Below, in pieces: positions 1 to 7,531 of a stretch of 64,000 nucleotides of DNA. The stretch is taken from assembly GCA_049323435.1 (NCBI GenBank), contig JBMOMX010000037.1, forward strand, positions 1 through 64,000. Reading direction: 5' to 3'. The translations under genes and the position numbers were made by a program. The DNA comes from UBA11222 sp049323435. Its GTDB lineage: Bacteria > Pseudomonadota > Alphaproteobacteria > UBA11222. Numbering within the stretch: position 1 is the stretch's first letter; each line of letters opens with the position of its first letter. The notes beneath the pieces were generated by a model that saw only the letters and a program-made list of their open reading frames with translations, did not search any database and was not told the DNA's origin.

Positions 1-127
1 CTCAATAACGCCATGTCAATCACTCCTATATCCCCCAAACCAAAAGCCAGGGGTAAGATCAAAACATGGGTCACTTCTCGGTGGAAATTTGTCCCCCTCC
101 AGGGTCAATTCTCAGTGCAAATCAACA
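1..127. mobile_element. Right end of an IS21-family-like element (partial)
   Basis: Two imperfect direct repeats of the form GGGTCA-NN-TCTC-NN-TG-N-AAAT lie at 68-89 and 102-123, 34 bp apart. The last one ends in TGCAAATCAACA at about 127. Read inward from the end this is TGTTGATTTGCACTGAG, which I recognise as typical of IS21-family termini in Proteobacteria; multiple internal terminal repeats and a CA-3' end are also family traits. The transposase genes istA/istB would lie outside the window. No istB C-terminus is recognisable in the first 67 bases. Family assignment is from memory of the ends, so moderate. Confidence 0.5.
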
Positions 128-1183
128 ACTGTCCTTATCACATCCGTCTCCGCCATGGCGCTCGCCGCCTGCACCGGCAAGACGCCGCCGCCGGAAATCG
201 CCTATGACAGCGGCAGCTTCCAGCAGGCCGTGGCGGAACCGGAACCGCCCAAGCCGGTGGAGATCGTGACGCTCCCCACGCCGCTGCCGCTACCGGGTCA
301 GTTGCAGCCGCCGCTATCCGAGGTGAAGCCTGACAGGCAGCCGCCCACGGTTCGGGTAGAGGTGGCGAACAAGGCGGCGCTGCAGGAACCGAGCACGCAT
401 GGCTATATCAACGCTGTACAAATCTATCCGTATACGGAGGGAGCGCTATACCGGCTTTATACGGCGCCCGGGCAGGTCAGCGACATCGCGCTGCAGCCGG
501 GCGAGACGCTCACCGCCGTCTCCGCCGGCGACACCGTGCGCTGGGTCATCGGCGACACCACCAGCGGCTCGGGCGATACCCAACGGGTGCATGTGCTGGT
601 GAAGCCCTTCGCGCCCGGCCTCAAGACCAATCTGGTTATCACCACAGACCGGCGCAGTTATCATTTGCAGCTTGAGAGCACGGAGCGCACCGCGATGGCG
701 GCGATCTCCTGGACCTATCCCCAGGACCGCCTTCTCGTGTTACAACGGCAGAACACGCAAGCCGCAGCCGCAGCGCCGATTGCGTCTGGTATCGCCCTGG
801 AGAACCTCCAGTTCCGCTATGCAATCTCCGGCGGCAATCCGCCCTGGCGGCCGGTGCGCGCCTTCGATGATGGCGACAAGGTTTATGTCGAGTTCCCTAC
901 GCGGATCGATCAGGGCGAGGCGCCGCCGCTTTTCGTCGTCGGGCCGGACGGCGGCAACCAGCTCGTCAACTACCGGGTTCGCGGCAACTATTACATCGTC
1001 GACCGCCTGTTTGCCGCCGCCGAACTGCGCCTGGGCAGCGATCCGCAGCAGGCCGTGCGCATCAGCCGCACCGACTCGCTGCGCCGGCCAGGCTACGCCA
1101 AGGGGCTTCGCCCCGGCGAGAGCGCTAGCGAGGCGAGTGGCGTCGCCTCGAATGCCGGTCCGCATCGCCGGACGGGCCGGTAA
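89..1183 (+). CDS. trbG: P-type conjugative transfer protein TrbG (VirB9 family), 5' end disrupted
   Basis: TrbG is the VirB9-like periplasmic/outer-membrane component of the mating-pair formation type IV secretion channel. The open frame begins at a TTG at 89, but the first 13 or so codons come from the insertion element that ends near 127, so the native start is lost. What follows is a hydrophobic stretch and a lipobox-like LAAC, then a Pro-rich linker (PPPEI, LPTPLPLPGQ) and the VirB9 beta-rich domains; the C-terminus SRTDSLRRPGYAKGLRPGE is intact. An internal ATG at 155 (MALAACTG) could start a form with a truncated signal peptide. trbI follows immediately. The protein may be non-functional or poorly exported. 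Identification of the family is firm; functionality is not. Confidence 0.85.
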   Translation: MSPSRVNSQCKSTTVLITSVSAMALAACTGKTPPPEIAYDSGSFQQAVAEPEPPKPVEIVTLPTPLPLPGQLQPPLSEVKPDRQPPTVRVEVANKAALQEPSTHGYINAVQIYPYTEGALYRLYTAPGQVSDIALQPGETLTAVSAGDTVRWVIGDTTSGSGDTQRVHVLVKPFAPGLKTNLVITTDRRSYHLQLESTERTAMAAISWTYPQDRLLVLQRQNTQAAAAAPIASGIALENLQFRYAISGGNPPWRPVRAFDDGDKVYVEFPTRIDQGEAPPLFVVGPDGGNQLVNYRVRGNYYIVDRLFAAAELRLGSDPQQAVRISRTDSLRRPGYAKGLRPGESASEASGVASNAGPHRRTGR

Positions 1184-1195
1184 GTGGAGAGCGCC

Positions 1196-2440
1196 ATGTC
1201 AGAAACCACCGCGCCCTGGCCGGACCAGCCCAAGGCCGATCCCGAGACCCTGGTGCTGAAGGCGGCACCCCGCCGCGTCGTGCGTTTCAAGCGGCGGCTC
1301 CTGATCGGCATCGCCGCCACCGCCTGCGTCGCGCTTTTCGGCGTCACCTGGCTGGCGTTGCAAGGCCCCGCCATGCGGCTCGGCCCGCAGCCGCAGGAAC
1401 TCTACAATACCGAACACAAACCGGCGCCCGACGGGCTGGCCGCATTGCCCGGCAATTACGGGCAGATGCGCAGGGAGACGCCGCAACCCGCCATCCCGCA
1501 ATTAGGCCCGCCGCTACCGGGCGATCTTGGCCGCCCCATTCTGGAACGCCAGCGGCAGCTCGGCATCGCACCCGGAGCCAGCATGGACGGGCAGGATGCA
1601 TTGGCCGAGCGTCAGCGCCTCGCCCAGCAGGTTCAGAAGGCGCGCGAAGCGGGCGTCTTCTTCCAGATTGCCACCCGGCCTGCGCAGACAAGCGCGTCAG
1701 GTGCGGAGCAGGCCGCGGGCATTCCGGTGGCTGGCGAGTTTCCGCCCGCAACAGATTCCAATCTCCTCAATCTTGATCCCGAACGCGATCAGAATAGCCA
1801 GCAGCGCAAGCTCGATTTCCTCAACCAGCCCGTTGAGAAGAGCATCTACAATCCGCATGCGCTGCAGACGCCGGCCTCGCCCTGGCAGGTGATGGCGGGC
1901 AGCGTGATCGCCGCCAGCCTGGTCACCGGGCTGAACTCGGACCTGCCGGGTATCGCCGTCGCCCAGGTGACGGAGAATGTCTATGACAGCGTCACCGGCC
2001 GTACGCTGCTGATCCCGCAAGGCGCGCGGCTGATCGGCGCCTATGACAGCGTTATCGCTTTCGGCCAGTCGCGCGCCCTGCTGGTGTGGCGCCGCATCAT
2101 TATGCCCGATGGATCATCGATCCAGATCGACAATCTGCCGGCCACCGACGCCGCAGGTTACGCCGGGCTGGAAGACAACGTGGATTACCATACCTGGCGG
2201 CTTCTGAAAGGCGTGGTGCTCTCGACGCTGCTTGGCGTCGGGACGGAACTCAGCCTCGGCAACGAGGAGAGCGATCTCGTCCGCGCTGTCCGGCAATCGG
2301 CGCAGCAGAACACCAGCCAGGCCGGTCAGCGCATCACGGAACGCAATCTCAATATCCAGCCCACCATTACCGTCCGTCCCGGCTGGCCTTTGCGCGTGAT
2401 CGTCCACAAGGATCTCGTGCTCAGGCCCTATGGCGGATGA
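1196..2440 (+). CDS. trbI: Conjugal transfer protein TrbI (VirB10 family)
   Basis: VirB10-like protein spanning inner and outer membranes of the conjugative type IV secretion channel. A short N-terminal cytoplasmic tail is followed by one transmembrane helix (around residues 28-50, LLIGIAATACVALFGVTWLAL), a long Pro/Gln-rich periplasmic linker, and a C-terminal TrbI/VirB10 domain with the typical IPQGARLIGAYDS segment. I prefer the ATG at 1196, preceded by GGAG at 1186-1189. A GTG at 1184 would add four residues. It lies directly after trbG (TAA at 1181-1183) and the usual trbG-trbI order is kept. It appears full length at 414 residues. Confidence 0.92.
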   Translation: MSETTAPWPDQPKADPETLVLKAAPRRVVRFKRRLLIGIAATACVALFGVTWLALQGPAMRLGPQPQELYNTEHKPAPDGLAALPGNYGQMRRETPQPAIPQLGPPLPGDLGRPILERQRQLGIAPGASMDGQDALAERQRLAQQVQKAREAGVFFQIATRPAQTSASGAEQAAGIPVAGEFPPATDSNLLNLDPERDQNSQQRKLDFLNQPVEKSIYNPHALQTPASPWQVMAGSVIAASLVTGLNSDLPGIAVAQVTENVYDSVTGRTLLIPQGARLIGAYDSVIAFGQSRALLVWRRIIMPDGSSIQIDNLPATDAAGYAGLEDNVDYHTWRLLKGVVLSTLLGVGTELSLGNEESDLVRAVRQSAQQNTSQAGQRITERNLNIQPTITVRPGWPLRVIVHKDLVLRPYGG

Positions 2441-2453
2441 AAGGAGCGATCCC

Positions 2454-2756
2454 ATGTCCGAACTGAAACTTGGCAAGCTGCCCGACCGGACACCGGTCAA
2501 GATCACCATCACGCTTGGCCCTGATCTCAATCAGGCGCTTCGCGATTATGCCGCGATCTACCGCGCGACGTATGGCGATGCCGAATCCGTCGCCGATCTG
2601 ATCCCGTTCATGCTGACGGGCTTTCTGGACAGCGACCGCGGCTTCGCCAGGGCGCGCAAGGAGGTTCTGTTGGAGGCGCCTGCCGGGACGGCGCAACATC
2701 GCCCGGCGCGCCGCTCTCCATCTCAATCCAGGTCAACCACAAACCAGGAGGATTAA
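2454..2756 (+). CDS. DUF2274 domain-containing protein
   Basis: Small protein of 100 residues beginning MSELKLGKLPDRTPVKIT, the signature start of the DUF2274 family that almost always follows trbI in mobile elements. Its biochemical role is not established. The start at 2454 follows a good AAGGAG at 2441-2446; an in-frame ATG at 2430 overlaps trbI by 11 bp and is less likely. The middle (VADLIPFMLTGFLDSDRGFA) is the conserved helical part. It is probably cotranscribed with trbI. Confidence 0.85.
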   Translation: MSELKLGKLPDRTPVKITITLGPDLNQALRDYAAIYRATYGDAESVADLIPFMLTGFLDSDRGFARARKEVLLEAPAGTAQHRPARRSPSQSRSTTNQED

Positions 2757-2760
2757 ACCC

Positions 2761-3084
2761 ATGTCCGTGATCGGCATATTCACGCCCGCCAAAGATGGCG
2801 GCTGGACCGGCTCCATCCGTACCCTGACCATCAACACCAAGGTGCGGCTGGTCCCCAACGACAACCGCGACAATGAGAACGCGCCAGCATTCCGGGTGTT
2901 CGCCGGCCAGTCCCGTATCGGCGACGCCTGGGCGGCGCGCTCCGGCGGCGACAACCCGAAGGACTATCTGCGCGTCCGTCTAGACGATCCCAGCCTGCCG
3001 GAACCCATCAGCGCCGCCCTGTTCCAGTCTGAGGACGGAAAGGAAGCACAGCTCGTCTGGAATAGGCGGCGTACAGATGATTGA
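2761..3084 (+). CDS. DUF736 domain-containing protein
   Basis: A 107-residue protein beginning MSVIGIFTPAKDGGWTGSIR and containing the conserved aromatic/Asp-rich beta segments of DUF736 (FRVFAGQSRIGDAW, LRVRLDDPSLPEPISAALF). DUF736 proteins are frequent cargo of plasmids and integrative elements in Alphaproteobacteria and have no proven function. AGGAGG at 2748-2753 is a good ribosome binding site. The gene starts 4 bp after the DUF2274 stop. The decayed insertion sequence starts about 50 bp after its stop codon. Confidence 0.85.
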   Translation: MSVIGIFTPAKDGGWTGSIRTLTINTKVRLVPNDNRDNENAPAFRVFAGQSRIGDAWAARSGGDNPKDYLRVRLDDPSLPEPISAALFQSEDGKEAQLVWNRRRTDD

Positions 3085-3133
3085 TCTCGATTGTGAGACT
3101 TCTGCCTGCGCATGACACTCGAACTTTCACATT

Positions 3134-4140
3134 GACTCTGTCCCTGTAAATTATCCCGGTAAAATGAGAGGGTCCTGGCAAGATCGAAGCTATTGAAGCA
3201 GAGGATTTTGTTGATGAAGAAGTCGAAGTTTGCGGGTGAACGAATTGCCTATGCGCTGCTTCAGACATATCTGGGTGTTACGGTTGCCGATGTTTGCCGG
3301 AAAATGGGAGTATCGGAAGCCACCTTTTATAGATGGAAACAGCATATAGCGGGATGGAGCCGTTAGAGCTGCGCAAGCTACGGCGGCTTGAGAAGGAGAA
3401 TCAGAAGCTCAAGCGGCTGGTTGCATATTTGTCGTGGGACAAAGCCATACTACATGAGGTGCTGGCAAAAAAGTATAGCGCCTGGCCGTCGGCGGGAGAT
3501 TGTCCATTGGGTTCAGCACCAGTTCCAGTTCAGCGAGCGCCGCAGTTATGCGGCCCTCAGATTTGACCGCCGGACTCACCCGCTACAAATCGATCCGCGA
3601 GGATCAGGCTCACCTGCGAATGCCGATCCTTGAAGATGCAAGTGCCAATAAAGGGATTAAGGGTGAAGATGTTGTCTGCGTGATGGATCGACTGCTGTTC
3701 CAGCGTGGAACCACTCCGGTGAGGATCAGGGTGGACAACCCGCTGCGCCAGCGCGGCGAGTGGCCCGGAGTTCATCTCCCGGGGACTCGATCAATGGGCT
3801 TGCCTGCATGGTGTGATGCTGAACTTCAGCCGCACCGGCAAGCCTACCGCTAACGCCTTCGTCTTACGTCGGGGCAATAGATCCACTGGATCGATTTCTT
3901 ATCCCTCCCCACGTTCAACGGGTGGCTTCGTGATAAATGCTTGAACACATATTGCTTCTTGTCTTTGGATGACGCCAAGGCCAAGATCGAAGCATGAATG
4001 CGGGACTCTTCAATGAGACTCGGCCTCACGTGTCTTTGGGGTTCCGGACGCCGGTCGAATTTGCTTCATCGGCTGGGATTAACTCCAGCCGATGAAGTGC
4101 CAGAAATCTCATTTTAGCCGGAGACAAAACCGGGACAGTC
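3134..4140 (+). mobile_element. Decayed IS3-family insertion sequence with terminal inverted repeats
   Basis: The left end (from about 3134, GACTCTGTCCC...CCCGG...AAAATGAG) and the reverse complement of the right end (4107-4140, GACTGTCCCGG...CCGG...AAAATGAG) are imperfect inverted repeats of about 33-35 bp. The interior encodes IS3-family orfA and orfB pieces in several frames. No obvious target-site duplication is seen in the immediate flanks. At about 1.0 kb the element is shorter than a typical intact IS3 member (roughly 1.2-1.5 kb), which fits the internal deletion seen in orfB. Confidence 0.75.
3214..4110 (+). pseudogene. IS3-family transposase remnant (orfA and orfB, several frame breaks)
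   Basis: orfA starts at 3214 (MKKSKFAGERIAYALLQTY) with an HTH (VADVCRKMGVSEATFYRWKQ) and runs into a stop at 3364-3366. The frame continues in the next phase from about 3351 as the leucine-zipper part (ELRKLRRLEKENQKLKRLV, then LHEVLAKKY). orfB pieces follow: GRRREIVHWVQHQFQFSERR in one frame near 3490-3550, then VVCVMDRLLFQRGTTPVRIR and VDNPLRQRG around 3670-3760, then GLDQWACLHGV-like and NAGLFNETRPH-like sequence up to about 4075. The region between the HTH-like start of orfB and the DDE core is deleted. It cannot make an active transposase. Confidence 0.75.
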
Positions 4141-4156
4141 GATAGAGGCAAGAAAC

Positions 4157-7100
4157 ATGAGGGAGTCGCAAAAAGACGCTTATGAAAGGCGCATCAAGGA
4201 GGCATCAGGCGACCGTTCCGACTTGGCTGCCATTTCCGAAGAACTGAGGGAAGTAAGTGCGCTATGGGCAAGTGTGTTGCGCTTCAAGATCGGCCAAATA
4301 ATTAAGCAATCTAACGATTCTGCGGATGAGTCTGCGCAAGTCAAAAAACCCTCCCGATTTGAGGAAAGGTTCCTTGCATTGGGCCTGCCTCAGCCTGATG
4401 GCCGACCGCTCTATCAGTATCGGCTATCTAGTGAAGCGTTTGACTTGCTAAAGTCAGATCTAGCCAAAGCCGCTAACAGCATAACGAATGGGAATTTGAG
4501 CGAAGCGAGTTTTTTTGTACTTTGGGCGGCCGAGTGGTTCCGCCGGTGCTATCGGGGCGGAATACGTAAATGGAAGGATGTCGGGGATGAGATCGGCATT
4601 CGTCTGGAACAAGCGCAATGGCGCAATCTCACCGATATGGGTCTTAAGCAATGGGGCCTGAAAGCCGTCACGTTGAACGGTGTTAACCACCGTCTTCTTG
4701 CGCTAGCTCGACAAGGTGGGTTTCCCGTAGCAGCAATTGAAGGTGACGGTCATAACTGGGCAGCGGGGTATCTCGAAAAGCTCGTAGGCCACTTGCTGGC
4801 ACGCACCGACATCATTCAAGAAGACGTAATTGAACTTGCCAAGGAACTACGCGGCCACATTCCTGAAACATGGCAATATGACGACTTCTATGCGCTTAGC
4901 GCCGATCTCGCTAGTGCTGTTGTTCGGCTGCGGCGCGAAGCTGAACAACATGCCGCGGCTATGGGTATGACTGCATCGGTCTGGCTGGAAATCAATCAGC
5001 CAAATTGGCGCGACACCCTTCCTGTAGTTACTGACAGCGACACTGGGGCGAGGCTAATAGACGGCCTCATGCGCGCGGCCCCGCTAAGAGGCGCCAGTGG
5101 CAGTTTACGAGCAATCCGATTGCTCCAAAGGGGGCCAAACGGTTGGCAGCCTGCAATGCGCCTACAGCTCTCTGGAACCATCAAAACTGAACAGCTCAAC
5201 CAACTTCATAGTGAAATCGGTCGCCTTCGCGCCTACGCTGCGGGACGGCTTGCCCAGTATATTAGCGGGGAACTCGCCATCCTGGAACCGCCATCTGAAG
5301 CCGAAAATGCGTGGGTTGCCCGATCAACTCGGCGCACGACTCCTGAGTTCCTCGTCCCCTTTGATACACCTGCCGAGATCGAACTACGGGCTGAAGGGCA
5401 CACTGTCCGTCGTATCTTAATGCCGGGCGGTGATGTCTTGCGTGGTCCAATGCTCGTTTTCGCAGTGCAGGGTGGTAGCGATGTCACTGAGCCAGTTAAT
5501 CTGTCTATCGCAGGCACTTCCAGCGGCCGGTATCGTGCTGATCCTTTGTTTCTTCATATCCCTGAGAATTGGACCGCCGAACCTGGGGAAGATGGCGATA
5601 AAGTCGAGTCTATTGGAGATGGAATTCTTGGACATCAGCTTTGGCGAGTGACGAGCGGGGCAATTGTCAGGAGCCCTGATGACGATACTTACCTGATCCG
5701 CGCTGGCCAGGTTGCTGATTCGCGTGACCAATTGATCGTCAATGGGAAAAAACCACCTTATATCGATCCTCTCGCTCACGACATCCGCTTGTTCTGCGGC
5801 CCCCCAATTGTGCGGCTTAAAGACAACAATGGGGAGCGAGTGCCAACTATGAACGAACTTTGGCGGCGCAATCCCGCAGCCGGCAAGCCTTGGGCCCCAG
5901 CTGCACTTCCCTTAGCCATCGGTGTCCATGAGTTGGCTTGGAAGGACGCAAAGACCGGGCATCTGCGTGACTGCTGCAAGGTAGCCGTATTGCCCGAGCA
6001 TTTTCGTTTTCAACCACGTACCAGCGGTGATTTCAGCGAAGTCATGGTTGAAGGCTGGACGGGCTTTTCGATCCCCGAAGGCGCAACTGAAATCTCTCCA
6101 GGCCGCTGGCAAATTGGGGCCAACGCATCACGAGATCGTTTGGTACGTTGCCGGTTGCGCTGGGACAATGGATGCGAGGTGGTATCAGTGTTCACCCCTT
6201 CGCATAAGGCGGGGTTCGCTTACTGGGAAGCTGGTTTCTTGAGGCCAAACGACCGTTTTGCGCTGGCCGACGCCAAAAACATTGTGGCGCTGGCCGACAG
6301 GTCTTGTGAGATGATGGCGCTCGTCAAAGATCGGAACGGCCATATCGTTGATGGCGCAGAATTGCGCTGGCGTTTTGACCGCGAATTGCCTCTCAGCGCA
6401 ATCCGCGAAGATATTGAAAGTCTTTTACTGCCGCTTGGCGACCTCGACGCCAATGTTGTGTTTAACTTCATTGACGGCAATGATGACCATTGGTACGCCA
6501 AGCAATTTGACATTGAACTGTCCCACGAGCCCCGTGGCCTGGTAGCGTCCAAGGCAATCGACCGGCCTGACGTGCGTGTAGTTGGCCGGTCGATGGCAAT
6601 CCCGACCCGCGAGCAGGATTTCGGAAATTACACGCTGGGTGACAGTCCCAACCACCGCCCAATCTCGCTTCCGGAAAATCTCAAGGGGGTCTGGTTGATT
6701 TATCTCCGTGCGGGTGATCGTGTTCTCAGCCGCCCAAAGCTACACTACGGCGGTCATTCACTCGATGTCGCTTCCGACCCGTTGGGGCGTGTCATGACCA
6801 TCGAAGATAAGTATGACAGGCAAAGGGCGCTCGACGAATTCTACGCAAGTGCCGAAGGTGAAAATACATCAAGCCACCGAATCATCCGGTCGATAATTGA
6901 ACTGTCCGCTAGCTTAAACGGCTTACCGCCATCGACTTTCGACGTCCTAATGGGGCTGTGCAAACACCCTAAACTGGCGGCTAGATTGGCATTTTTTGCA
7001 TCCGAAGACGAGATACCCTTTGTTCTCTCATTGAGTAATGGCCTGCCATTCTGCTGGTTTTTATTCTCGAAAACCGACTGGGATGACGCCGCCAAGTCAC

Positions 7101-7531
7101 GGGCGCAACAACTATACTCAGCAATGGAATCCCTTCCTCAAGCACCTGTGCTTGTCGCCGATGATATAGGTGCAAAGCGAAGGGTTCTTTCGGATACCGA
7201 ACCAGCCTTGACGGAATTACTCAATCTACCCGCTCCGAGATATTCGCTTAAGGACGTCGCCCAAACCTTCATGAACCGCTCGGCTGATCGAGTCTCCGCA
7301 TTTGGACTAAGCCCGTTCAGACCGGGATTGGATGCTGTGCTGCCGCACTGGAACTTCGATGAGAGTTTCCATCTTATCCTTGATGCGCCTTGTGCCGCGG
7401 CGCTGGCCGCACTGGGCCGGTTCCAGCCGGACGATAAACAAGTCCGCCGCATCAAGGCAATCTCGCGCAGCCATCCGCGCTATTTCGCGGAAGCATTTAC
7501 TGCCTATTATCAGGAGAACATCGATGGCTGA
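4157..7531 (+). CDS. druH: Druantia type III protein DruH (candidate)
   Basis: An 1124-residue cytosolic-looking protein with no signal peptide, no membrane segment and no catalytic motif that I recognise. It begins MRESQKDAYERRIKEASG, and the first 200 residues are rich in charged helices. The call rests on context: a very large protein of unknown fold directly upstream of, and overlapping by 8 bp, a roughly 2020-residue helicase with DUF1998-like features is the two-gene layout of Druantia type III (druH-druE), described by Doron and colleagues in 2018 as an anti-phage system. The start is 16 bp after the inverted repeat of the decayed insertion sequence, so the promoter probably lies in or next to that element. 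Alternative: an undescribed partner of a DruE-like helicase. GC content looks lower than in the core genes downstream. Confidence 0.72.
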   Translation: MRESQKDAYERRIKEASGDRSDLAAISEELREVSALWASVLRFKIGQIIKQSNDSADESAQVKKPSRFEERFLALGLPQPDGRPLYQYRLSSEAFDLLKSDLAKAANSITNGNLSEASFFVLWAAEWFRRCYRGGIRKWKDVGDEIGIRLEQAQWRNLTDMGLKQWGLKAVTLNGVNHRLLALARQGGFPVAAIEGDGHNWAAGYLEKLVGHLLARTDIIQEDVIELAKELRGHIPETWQYDDFYALSADLASAVVRLRREAEQHAAAMGMTASVWLEINQPNWRDTLPVVTDSDTGARLIDGLMRAAPLRGASGSLRAIRLLQRGPNGWQPAMRLQLSGTIKTEQLNQLHSEIGRLRAYAAGRLAQYISGELAILEPPSEAENAWVARSTRRTTPEFLVPFDTPAEIELRAEGHTVRRILMPGGDVLRGPMLVFAVQGGSDVTEPVNLSIAGTSSGRYRADPLFLHIPENWTAEPGEDGDKVESIGDGILGHQLWRVTSGAIVRSPDDDTYLIRAGQVADSRDQLIVNGKKPPYIDPLAHDIRLFCGPPIVRLKDNNGERVPTMNELWRRNPAAGKPWAPAALPLAIGVHELAWKDAKTGHLRDCCKVAVLPEHFRFQPRTSGDFSEVMVEGWTGFSIPEGATEISPGRWQIGANASRDRLVRCRLRWDNGCEVVSVFTPSHKAGFAYWEAGFLRPNDRFALADAKNIVALADRSCEMMALVKDRNGHIVDGAELRWRFDRELPLSAIREDIESLLLPLGDLDANVVFNFIDGNDDHWYAKQFDIELSHEPRGLVASKAIDRPDVRVVGRSMAIPTREQDFGNYTLGDSPNHRPISLPENLKGVWLIYLRAGDRVLSRPKLHYGGHSLDVASDPLGRVMTIEDKYDRQRALDEFYASAEGENTSSHRIIRSIIELSASLNGLPPSTFDVLMGLCKHPKLAARLAFFASEDEIPFVLSLSNGLPFCWFLFSKTDWDDAAKSRAQQLYSAMESLPQAPVLVADDIGAKRRVLSDTEPALTELLNLPAPRYSLKDVAQTFMNRSADRVSAFGLSPFRPGLDAVLPHWNFDESFHLILDAPCAAALAALGRFQPDDKQVRRIKAISRSHPRYFAEAFTAYYQENIDG

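Noticed and set aside
7332..7523. Upstream extension of the helicase to 7332
   Set aside because: It would overlap druH by 200 bp and its residues are low-quality; the ATG at 7524 with an 8-bp overlap is a normal coupled start.
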